This document shows, piece by piece, positions 19,401-25,589 of a stretch of 45,227 nt of DNA. The notes under the pieces were generated by a model that saw only the letters and a list, made by a program, of their open reading frames with translations, had not been told where the DNA came from and ran no database searches. This DNA is from Planctomycetota bacterium (GTDB lineage: Bacteria > Planctomycetota > Planctomycetia > Pirellulales > Pirellulaceae), in assembly GCA_026692885.1 (NCBI GenBank), contig JAPLNJ010000895.1, forward strand, positions 1 through 45,227. The letters are read 5' to 3'. The position numbers and the translations under genes were made by a program. Each line of letters opens with the position of its first letter. Position 1 is the stretch's first letter.

Positions 19401-20125
19401 ACGGCGTGACCCTCAAACAGACGATCGTCGACGAAGTCACCGGTCTTGTCAGTCGCATAAACGGTCGCTCGAACCCGCGTCTGCGTCAAGCGATGGCTGG
19501 GATTCTCCGCGAACAGGACATCCGCCCCATTGGTGAGCTGCCCCGCCTGCCGGACTCCCAAGTCAGCCAGCACGTCGAGGATCTCCGTCACGTTTCGGAA
19601 GGCGTAGTTGCGCGCCCGCTGGGCCTCTGCGACGGTCTTCCAAATCTCCCTCTGGTCCAGATCATCCAACTCCAAACCCGCTGCCGCGAGCCGTTCCCAC
19701 CGAGTTGGCGCGACGTATTGCTGGCGGATCAGACGCCGAATCGTCTCCGCGTCCGCGGCGACCGTCTGTACTCCGTTGCGAATGTAGATCGCCCCCTGAC
19801 AAACGTACGGCCGGTCTCGGCCCGCGGGGACATCGATCGTTACGACGTCGCCTTGCGACGTAGCGTCGGTGCTGACGGACCAGAGCGCAGACGGACTAAT
19901 CGCATGACTCAGGGATTCCTTGATTTCCAGAACCCTGCAATCCGCGTTCTGGACAGGCTCAACGACTCCGCCTTCGCAGACACCAACCACAACCGCCCCG
20001 CCAGCCGTGTTCAGGAAGGCACAAACCGTGGTCGCGATACGATCCGAATCAACATCAGTCCCCCTGAATTCGAGCCGTTCCGATTCGCTCGCGTGAATGA
20101 GGTCTTCGATAGCCTTGCTGTTCAT
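16466..20125 (-). CDS. DGR target 2: AlbA_2/RecG-like domains fused to NACHT ATPase and FGE/C-lectin domain (VR2)
   Basis: A 1219-aa protein. An AlbA_2 (Schlafen-like) domain covers residues 8-135 (SERLEFRGTDVDSDRIATTV, CAFLNTAGGAVVVGV, GAIYIRNGVQTVAADAETIR). A RecG-type ATP-binding C-terminal block follows (275-365: PFAALREGVINAIVHRDYAA, NRIEIWNTGKLPAG, PANPDMAHVLYLRGIIERVG). From 393 on it matches target 1: the linker, Walker A GDPGAGKTT (497-505), VLLDGLDEAPD, ARM-like helices and FGE domain. It ends in VR2 and a GPSG tail. Start ATG 20125 has AAAGGAGG upstream, and its ATG overlaps the stop of the DUF4062 gene (ATGA). By family knowledge a STAND ATPase acts as a signal-triggered switch. 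Here the N-terminus would be the output and the lectin end the sensor, which is an inference. The frame is intact, unlike target 1. Confidence 0.92.
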   Translation of the reverse strand: MNSKAIEDLIHASESERLEFRGTDVDSDRIATTVCAFLNTAGGAVVVGVCEGGVVEPVQNADCRVLEIKESLSHAISPSALWSVSTDATSQGDVVTIDVPAGRDRPYVCQGAIYIRNGVQTVAADAETIRRLIRQQYVAPTRWERLAAAGLELDDLDQREIWKTVAEAQRARNYAFRNVTEILDVLADLGVRQAGQLTNGADVLFAENPSHRLTQTRVRATVYATDKTGDFVDDRLFEGHAVSLVEQLVAFLDRHVTIASEFKAGKIAREDRPQYPFAALREGVINAIVHRDYAAFAGGMTVGIYSNRIEIWNTGKLPAGLCISDLQEIHPSLPANPDMAHVLYLRGIIERVGRGTLKILEECKALGLRPPQWEESATGITLVVFGKEPVHRLVPSPPPAPSEQTDPTAYLRDLLDQTSQIEIRGVKAGRGEAYRFPIEDLFISLTTTGSGLRESGEANSTGRNHSKPGLSVELGTEASAPIPLHHALRHDRLVVVGDPGAGKTTFLRRVVHTLCQTHLGDLPGAANERLGVADRTFPVFVRLSALAQHLARHADSRDAPAEDDAPAWLPHYLAAAGQGNHLGLNQTFFQRQLEVGVCTVLLDGLDEAPDRLARERLSRLIRNATRAYADCRFVVTSRPAAYVDDVVLPGFAHARIDVLGDDAVATFLARWCDAVYRNIPASAAQHSAELLSALRARPEIRRMARNPVMLTALAVVHWNERRLPEQRADLYQSIITWLSRSREQRAGRATADRTVELLQELAWEMQNDSGGRKMQLPKREAAEKLLPQFARAGKKRHLPLQLAERFLDEEEVDSGIIVGRGNEVAFWHLTFQEFLAAKAVSSRLEDAQQKMLLGDAAKLYSPDWREVVLLLAGILHEQGRSKVDGFVSGLLERLGHNPPLADQARCFGLLGAVLSDLAPLRYTVSDPRYPGLASAVTAIFDRERSVNVPLETRIAAADALGQAGDPRLDHHRDDYWVRIPASRFVIGAQSKCQGPNYDAQAFDDRESPPHAVSLDAFCIARYPLTVGQYQRFIADDGYGEEHWWSAGGFGKFTTPEKWDQQQPNPSRPVVGVSWFEAAAFCSWAACRLPTEAEWERAARGTTGRKYPWGDEPAEPERLNFSDSRLGHPTPVGIYPLGTTPEGICDLAGNVWEWCADGYGEYAVTALTNPRGLEQAAFRVLRGGNWGYDARICRAAYRIGDVPGLRAGHLGFRVARGPSG
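16480..16600 (-). repeat. Variable-repeat-like region VR2, diverged from the TR
   Basis: Aligns without gaps to TR 11427-11547. 15 of 25 template A positions differ, but so do 13 of the 96 non-A positions (for example at 16496, 16502, 16505, 16514, 16568, 16580 and 16589). The first 15 bp at the IMH end are identical. It encodes RVLRGGNWGYDARICRAAYR...HLGFRVAR. The A-site enrichment says it belongs to the same scheme. The non-A changes say it was not recently copied from this TR. Confidence 0.75.
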
Positions 20126-20724
20126 GACGCCCTCCTTTGGGCAATTCTCTCCGTGATCTGCTCCAGGTCGCCAAATTGGGATCTGACGAATTCCATCGCA
20201 TCCTCGTGGCGAAAGTACGGCTGCACCCAATTGCCACTTCGTTCGGCAAGCGGGACACCGCGTCGAATCGCCGCTTCGTACATGTCGATCACCCGAACAT
20301 CGTCCAAGACGCTCGTCCGTTTGAAGACGAAGTCCGGTTTGGGCGTGTCGTCCAAGTTGAACCGATACTGCTTGAGCAGTTGCCGCGCGAACGCCACATG
20401 ATCATGGGCAAGGAACCACCGCAGTTTATTCAATTTGATGGCGCGAAGCAGTTCTTGATGAGTGATCGATTTCTCGACGCCTTCCTTCCCGCTGCCGTAG
20501 CGGGGCGTGATCAGCCCGAGAAACAGATCGCACTTGTCCACGGCGTCAAGGCAATTCTCGAAGGCTGTTTTCTGGGGATCGACAGGCAGCGTCCCCTTGT
20601 GCGACAGCCAGACTTCGTAGCCAAATCCACGCAACGCCGCGGATATCTGCTCTAACAAGTCTTCAATGCCGTAAACCGTGGAGGACAGCATGATCACCGG
20701 TTTGGGTTCACTACTCGCGCTCAT
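20122..20724 (-). CDS. Stand-alone DUF4062 domain protein
   Basis: A 200-aa protein starting MSASSEPKPVIMLSSTVYGI, then EDLLEQISAALRGFGYEVWL, DAVDKCDLFLGLITPRYGSG and SITHQELLRAIKLNKLRWF. The form 'vmlSST..dl...R..v...l...gy....' fits DUF4062. The second half (DVRVIDMYEAAIRRGVPLAE, GNWVQPYFRHEDAMEFVRSQ) is also seen in such proteins. The biochemical role is unknown. It is the first gene of the DGR cluster and is translationally coupled to target 2 by an ATGA overlap. Start ATG 20724 has GAGAGG at good spacing; ATG 20730 would place that site too close. It may act as partner or effector of target 2, in place of the DUF4062 fused in target 1. Confidence 0.75.
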   Translation of the reverse strand: MSASSEPKPVIMLSSTVYGIEDLLEQISAALRGFGYEVWLSHKGTLPVDPQKTAFENCLDAVDKCDLFLGLITPRYGSGKEGVEKSITHQELLRAIKLNKLRWFLAHDHVAFARQLLKQYRFNLDDTPKPDFVFKRTSVLDDVRVIDMYEAAIRRGVPLAERSGNWVQPYFRHEDAMEFVRSQFGDLEQITERIAQRRAS

Positions 20725-21118
20725 ACCCATCCTCTCGGCGTGTGTTCGCTGTTCCCCAGTGCTCCGCTAAATTGGGAATCGCGGCCGGACAATAGGTGAC
20801 GAACGCTGTCGGCCAGATGCGAAATGTGTCGATCATTCTAGTCGGCGTGCTCATAAGTACTCAATGCCCCGCAGTTGTTTCCGGAATAGCCAGCATCGCA
20901 GCCAGGAACTTAACATTCTTAACCAGTGGCGAGGTTAGGCAACGCTCTTGGGCGAGACACAAGCGGGAAGCCCTGACCTGTCCGAGGGCGATCATTATAC
21001 AGGATTTTCGGTTTGCGTTACGTCTGGGGAGTTAGCGAACCGGATCGCCATCCTCGTCTCGTAGGTCAGGCTTTCCAGCCTGACGCCAGCCAGTCCCTTG
21101 AAGTTTCCGCTGCCGGCT
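20725..21118. other. Gene-free stretch upstream of the DGR cluster
   Basis: No supportable gene; the longest open frames lack coding character. It should hold the promoter of the leftward DUF4062-NACHT cluster, but no clear -35/-10 pair was identified. The REP-like palindrome at 21065-21084 lies here. Confidence 0.4.
21065..21084. repeat. Small palindrome GTCAGGCT-4-AGCCTGAC, copy 2
   Basis: Same unit as 1838-1857 (one loop base differs) and the inverse of 34709-34728, each preceded or followed by TAGGTCAGG-type sequence. Confidence 0.6.
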
Positions 21119-21814
21119 GGCACCAAACGGCATTTTTGGCCCCTGCGCGTAAAGCAGGGGACTTAACGGTTCAGCAGGGACGGGGCGCGAGACAAGGGGT
21201 CAGACGTGGGGTGTTCAGTTTGCGCCTGTCAAGGCCAATTGATTTGATCCAGGTTCTATTCCGCGTTTGGGGCTGGGGAAGGCTTCCCGGCGGAAACCGG
21301 CGTGATCCATTACTCTTCCGCCCCAAAGGGGCCAAAACAAATCAGCCCAGGGCAAAGCGTCGCGGCGACAGCCGCAGAGCGACGCCCTGGGTACGGGTTC
21401 GATTCAGCGAGGTAGCCCTGAAAGGGCGAAACAAATCGGTTCATCCCGCACGCATCGTTCGTCAGGTGCGGCCAAGGCTTGTTTCGCCCCTTCAGGGCTA
21501 GTGTTCTCAATCCTCTCATAACCCAGGGCGGCGCTACGCGGCTACGCCGCTACGCTCTGCCCTGGGCTGATTTGTGGCTGCCCCGTTGGGGCGAAAACCT
21601 GTGGATCACGATCAGGGGTGCCCCAGGAGCCACTCGGTCATCCTTGATTTCGTAATCACTCCGCGAAGCGAACCAGAATGGACCAGAATCAGGCATTCGG
21701 GAAAACACCAATTCACGGTAGAATCAAACAAACTGACCCCAGCTGGTGGTCCGTCTATGCGAAACCGTAAAACCTCATGCTTGACGCCGACAACCCCGAA
21801 AACCGCTTGGTGCG
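21119..21814. mobile_element. MITE-like element, composite copy 3
   Basis: It begins GGCACCAAACGGCATTTTTGG and ends CCGCTTGGTGCGAG, degenerate forms of the 13-bp TIR seen at 8722. Its sequence follows the same order as copy 1: GGGGTCAGACGT, the GTTCAGTTTG..GCCTGTCAAGGCC segment, the large palindrome (21305-21602), GAATCAGGCATTCGGGAAAA, and CTGACCCCAGC. Copies 1 and 3 share the palindrome at the same internal position, so they moved or duplicated as a compound unit. Confidence 0.7.
21305..21602. repeat. Large palindromic intergenic repeat, copy 2
   Basis: Same two-armed structure as at 2108-2403, with the arms closer to complete: CCCAGGGCAAAGCG near 21345 against CGCTCTGCCCTGGG near 21553-21567. 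Confidence 0.75.
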
Positions 21815-21876
21815 AGCACTGACTGATCCAAATGCCGTATTGACACACGGTTTGGATCTACCAGGTTTTGTTTCCC

Positions 21877-21952
21877 GCACGGATGGCAGAGCCAGAGCAC
21901 GGATGAGGACCGAGCCAGAAAGATATCCGTGCTTTGGCTTTGCCATCCGTGC
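21877..21952. repeat. Inverted-repeat hairpin element, copy C
   Basis: The 27-bp arm GCACGGATGGCAGAGCCAGA.. (21877-21903) is inverted at 21926-21952 with two mismatches and a 22-nt loop. It is related to copy A at 11158-11251. Confidence 0.7.
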
Positions 21953-22016
21953 CAATAACACAAGACAGGCGCACTTGGGCCAGGTAGACAGTGTGCCTGT
22001 CAAATCGGATTAGTCA

Positions 22017-22158
22017 CGTAGGCCGGAACGAGGTCGCGCAAGGCTGTGCCGGAACGGCGCAACCGTCGCTTGTGGGAAGAACCCGCTTGGTGCAGACTCC
22101 ACGCGCCGGAAGCGACCGAAGTTCCGGCACTGCTTCCGGTTACTTGTTCCGGCCTACG
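22017..22158. mobile_element. Small MITE-like repeat (142 bp) with perfect 13-bp inverted ends
   Basis: CGTAGGCCGGAAC (22017-22029) and GTTCCGGCCTACG (22146-22158) are exact inverses. The inside carries further GCCGGAA / TTCCGGC pieces. The right end overlaps the 3' end of the ferredoxin gene and encodes its last residues and stop. Confidence 0.65.
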
Positions 22159-22457
22159 ACACGAGACAGGTGCTGCTGCGGCACCATTTCGATCGCATCC
22201 CAGGGACAGACGAGCATCTCGTACGGGTCGGATTTCTTCCGCGGGATGCGGACGCACAATTCGCAGCCGATGCAGCGGTCCAAGTCCACCTCACACCAGG
22301 ACTGGACGCCCTTGATGCCCTGCCCGATGGTGTGCAACTCGATGCAATCGACCGGACAGACCTCAATGCACGCCTCGCAACCGGTGCAACTGTCGGGATC
22401 GATGACGGCGAGTCGCTGGGGAATCTTCTGGCGGGGAGTCTTGTGCGTTTGAGTCAC
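22140..22457 (-). CDS. 4Fe-4S dicluster ferredoxin-like protein
   Basis: A 105-aa protein with two cluster motifs: CTGCEACIEVCPVDC (res. 24-38) and CIGCELC...CPWDAIE (res. 62-90), the second with a loop of about 14 residues between CxxCxxC and the last Cys. It is a likely cytoplasmic electron carrier. It starts at GTG 22457, directly after the TGA of the PDZ/esterase gene, so it is the last gene of that operon. The last residues (VVGRNK) and stop lie in the inverted end of a 142-bp repeat, so the C-terminus may have been reset by insertion. Confidence 0.85.
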   Translation of the reverse strand: MTQTHKTPRQKIPQRLAVIDPDSCTGCEACIEVCPVDCIELHTIGQGIKGVQSWCEVDLDRCIGCELCVRIPRKKSDPYEMLVCPWDAIEMVPQQHLSRVVGRNK

Positions 22458-24455
22458 TCAGATACGATCCAAGGTATCGATCCAGCGGGCTAACTCGACC
22501 AGTTCCTGATTGTTCAGATTTCGCGGTTCCCCCTCGGTGATCCGGACCGTGACGGGATACTTCATTGTCTGCAGTTGCTTGACGCCTTCCGCAATCGCCG
22601 CGGCCTGTTTGGCCGTCTTGGCGTAGGCGATGGAAAGAGCCAAGCGGCGGATCGGGTCATTGGCCGGCACCGCCATCCGCATGGGCAATGGGACGTCCAC
22701 GGCGGCGACGCCGCGGACCAACTCCTGGTTGGTGAAGGTCACCAGGTAGGCCATCGCCCCACCGCCCTGGTAGCCGTGAGCGACGATGCGCGTGCGGTCG
22801 ATGTTGTACTTGGAAACCAGGTCGTCCAGCGTCTTGCGGACAAAACCCAATTCCGTGGGCAACCAGCGGGCCGGGTCGGCGGCGCGAGGGGCCAGCAGAA
22901 TCAAGTCGTACTGCTCGCAAAGGGGCTTCCACCTGGCAATCAAATCCTTGGCCTCGAAACCGCCAGGGGCATGCAGCCACACGAGCACGCCATGAGCTAC
23001 GTCGGACCGATAGGTCTCGGGCACGTAGGCCACACACTTATGCTCGTCCTCCGGGAGCGTGATGGCGATTTCGCCCACCGCAAGCTTCGGACCCTGCTCC
23101 GCCTTCGAGGGCGACCGGGCCGGTGGCAGTTTGTCGGGAACGGCGGTGGGCAACGCCGCCAGCGTGAGCGGCATATCGCGGTTCTGGCCCGCGCGTTGGA
23201 TCGTGACAGCCAACTTGCCCTGCGGCGCGTGATTGGCCAGGATCTGCCAAGCCTCGGCGACGTTGTTCACAGGCTTGCCACCCAGTGCCAAGACGCGATC
23301 CTGGGCCTGGATGCCGGCTTGGGCGGCCGGACTGCCTGGGTAGACATAACGCACCACGATCCCCGGTTGCGTCGCAGGATCGCGCCACGGCAGCAGGCCC
23401 ACGAACGGATGCTCGTACGGCTCCAGGTGGTCCGCCAATTCAACAGTGGTCTCGATCCGATGGTCGCCGCGCAGGGCGACCACGCGGAGTTTCTCGCCGG
23501 CGTAGCGGCGGCCGAGGGCGTGTTTCAATTGAACCTGGCGGGCGATCGGTGTCCCATCGATCTCCACGATTCGGTCGCCCGCCTGCAAACCCGCTTGATG
23601 AGCCGGCGATTTGGGCTGGCAAGCCGCGATCTCCGCCGGTTCGGAGAACACGTCCTGCCCCTTGAGCGCCACGCCTAGGATGCCCGGCTTCAGTTCCTCA
23701 CCTTTCTTCAGGCGATCCAGGTAGGGCAGGATCTCGGCCAGGGGAACGGCGAAGCCAATGCCCGAATCGTACCACTCGGCGCCGGCCATTTCGTCCTGAG
23801 CCTGCGGGGACAGCGGCACGAGCACGCCCAGCACCCGGCCGCGAATATCCACCAGCGGACCGCCATAGTTATTCGGCGAGACCTTGGCATCGGTCTGAAT
23901 CGCTTTGCCCCAGATGCGGTTCAAGGCACTCAGGATGCCGACCGATAGATTGGGCTGGTTGCCTTCGAACGTCCGGCCGACGGCGATCGTCCACTGGCCG
24001 ACCACCATCTCGCTACGGGGGACCGCCTGCGGGACAACGAACTTCTCGGGCGAGTTGGCTTTCAACAGCACGAGCATCCGGCTGCGATCCCGCGCCACGA
24101 TGTCAGCCGCCGCCCGCTTGCCACTGGGCATGGTGACCAGGATCGAGGACGGCTGCTGGATAAAGTTGAACGCGCTGGACAGCACATAGCCGTCTTCGGA
24201 GACGGCCAAACCGGTGGTGGGCCCGGTGCCGACCAACACGCGGCCGACTTGCTCCAGACCGCCCAACGTTTCGATGCGCACGACAGACGGTGCGACGCGG
24301 GCCACAGCGGCCTTCATGGCCTGCTCTTCGAGAGCTTCCAGATCGTCCTGAGCTGCGGCAGAATTCGCCGTCAGGCAGGAAGTCACCGCGATGAGGAAGG
24401 CGGCGATACTTGAAAAGCGGTGACAAGTCACCGCACTCCAAAGGGGCTTCATCAT
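22458..24455 (-). CDS. Exported HtrA-like pseudoprotease with two PDZ domains and a C-terminal alpha/beta-hydrolase-like domain
   Basis: A 665-aa protein. A signal peptide (FSSIAAFLIAVTSCLTANSAAAQ) leads to a trypsin-like domain (about 50-245), PDZ 1 (255-335: PKSPAHQAGLQAGDRIVEID), PDZ 2 (350-425: YPGSPAAQAGIQAQDRVLAL) and an esterase-like domain (460-660: VPETYRSDVAHGVLVWLHAP, RTRIVAHGYQGGGAMAYLV). In the protease part the usual GNSGGP is NNYGGP, so the nucleophile Ser is missing, and the Asp-block reads RSRMLVLLK. It should bind peptides or proteins and not cleave them. In the hydrolase part, GYQGGGA has Gln where a nucleophile Ser would be expected, so that site too may be inactive. It abuts both neighbours with no spacer. 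Confidence 0.82.
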   Translation of the reverse strand: MMKPLWSAVTCHRFSSIAAFLIAVTSCLTANSAAAQDDLEALEEQAMKAAVARVAPSVVRIETLGGLEQVGRVLVGTGPTTGLAVSEDGYVLSSAFNFIQQPSSILVTMPSGKRAAADIVARDRSRMLVLLKANSPEKFVVPQAVPRSEMVVGQWTIAVGRTFEGNQPNLSVGILSALNRIWGKAIQTDAKVSPNNYGGPLVDIRGRVLGVLVPLSPQAQDEMAGAEWYDSGIGFAVPLAEILPYLDRLKKGEELKPGILGVALKGQDVFSEPAEIAACQPKSPAHQAGLQAGDRIVEIDGTPIARQVQLKHALGRRYAGEKLRVVALRGDHRIETTVELADHLEPYEHPFVGLLPWRDPATQPGIVVRYVYPGSPAAQAGIQAQDRVLALGGKPVNNVAEAWQILANHAPQGKLAVTIQRAGQNRDMPLTLAALPTAVPDKLPPARSPSKAEQGPKLAVGEIAITLPEDEHKCVAYVPETYRSDVAHGVLVWLHAPGGFEAKDLIARWKPLCEQYDLILLAPRAADPARWLPTELGFVRKTLDDLVSKYNIDRTRIVAHGYQGGGAMAYLVTFTNQELVRGVAAVDVPLPMRMAVPANDPIRRLALSIAYAKTAKQAAAIAEGVKQLQTMKYPVTVRITEGEPRNLNNQELVELARWIDTLDRI

Positions 24456-25589
24456 TCACTCCGTCGGCTTCAAGGTCAAATCCAATAACTCTTGCCCGCG
24501 TTGGACAGTCAAACGCAACGGGTCGATGCGGTCGATGAACGAGATCTCTTCCGCCACGTGCTGGCAGGAGGAGGCCACACGGTCGTTGACGAACAGGATC
24601 AAGTCGTCCGGTTGGAGGCCCGCATTTTCGGCGGGAGAATCGGGCCGCACCCGTTCGGCAAACGGTGGCGTCTTGGTCAGCACGGGCGGCATCAGCGTGA
24701 TACCGGACCGCCACAAAGTCCAGGGCTGGGCGGGTTTCTTCGCCGTCGAGTTCTCGCTGCGCGGTCGGGTCTTGCCGGCCAGCAGGTCGGCCACCGCGGC
24801 CTGCAAGTCGGCCACAGGGATCGCGTGATTGAGCCAGGTGTTGTTCAACGCGTTGCGCAATTCCTTGCCCAGGAGTCCGGCGAGCGACCCCTGTCGATTC
24901 GTGAGCGCACCGCCAGCTGCGCCGGGATTGTTCGTCATCGCGTCCACGACATACACGTTCCCGCGGTACGGCGTTTCAAAGGCTCCGCGGCGCGCCGACA
25001 GTTGCGTTGTTGCAGTGACGCTGCCGTGCTGGACGCTGGTCGATTCGGCACCCACCGCGACGCCGAACAAGTTGCTGAACGCCAGCACGCGATCGCCGAC
25101 CTGCAATTCCACCGCCTCGTCGAGTTTGAAGTGCGGCAAGTCCTCCGCAGGGATCTTCAGGATCGCGATTTCGAGCCGCGGGTCAGCACCCACGAGTTGC
25201 GATTCCAGCCGGCGACCATCGTCCAACGTCACCGTCACGATATCGCTGTCCAGCACGTAGCTCCACACGGTCAGTACGTGCCCTTTGGGCGAGATCAGAA
25301 ATCCCGTCTGATAGGCTTCCAGGCCGGCGCCGCCGCCGGCGCCGTAGATCTTCACCAGCTTCGGCTGCACCGTTTGGATCACGGCCGCGAATGACGGGGG
25401 AGCGGCAGGTAGAGCACGCGTTGCAATGACGAACAGCAGCATGAGCACAAGCAGCGTCAGCCAGCAGCGCGACGTGGGACTCCCCTCACCCCAACCCTCT
25501 CCCCGGAGTACCGGGGCGAGGGAGTTGTGTTTCGGGCAAGCCTTGGCTTCCCAGGTCGTCTTTTCACGGTCCCTACTTGCCCGCAGCAT
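24456..25589 (-). CDS. Exported trypsin-like/PDZ protein lacking the catalytic Ser
   Basis: A 377-aa protein. A hydrophobic leader (TLLVLMLLFVIATRALPA) is followed by a protease fold (YQTGFLISPKGHVLTVWSYV, DDGRRLESQLVGADPRLEIA, ILKIP) and a PDZ domain near the C-terminus (VRPDSPAENAGLQPDDLILF). The expected GNSGG is PGAAGG and the His position reads VWSYV, so the catalytic residues are gone. The N-terminal 40 residues before the leader are encoded by a dispersed intergenic repeat (25481-25535). The real start may therefore lie later than ATG 25589, within the hydrophobic leader. It overlaps the upstream gene by 17 bp if 25589 is right. Confidence 0.78.
   Translation of the reverse strand: MLRASRDREKTTWEAKACPKHNSLAPVLRGEGWGEGSPTSRCWLTLLVLMLLFVIATRALPAAPPSFAAVIQTVQPKLVKIYGAGGGAGLEAYQTGFLISPKGHVLTVWSYVLDSDIVTVTLDDGRRLESQLVGADPRLEIAILKIPAEDLPHFKLDEAVELQVGDRVLAFSNLFGVAVGAESTSVQHGSVTATTQLSARRGAFETPYRGNVYVVDAMTNNPGAAGGALTNRQGSLAGLLGKELRNALNNTWLNHAIPVADLQAAVADLLAGKTRPRSENSTAKKPAQPWTLWRSGITLMPPVLTKTPPFAERVRPDSPAENAGLQPDDLILFVNDRVASSCQHVAEEISFIDRIDPLRLTVQRGQELLDLTLKPTE
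25481..25535. repeat. Dispersed GC-rich phrase, copy 2
   Basis: Reads CCCCTCACCCCAACCCTCTC...GGAGTACCGGGGCGAGGG, the same as the complement of 189-240. It lies in the 5' end of the PDZ gene frame and is translated there as NSLAPVLRGEGWGEG. Confidence 0.6.

Noticed and set aside
21991..22452. 153-aa + strand frame over the ferredoxin gene
   Set aside because: The opposite strand has two textbook 4Fe-4S motifs; the plus frame is a shadow running through a repeat.
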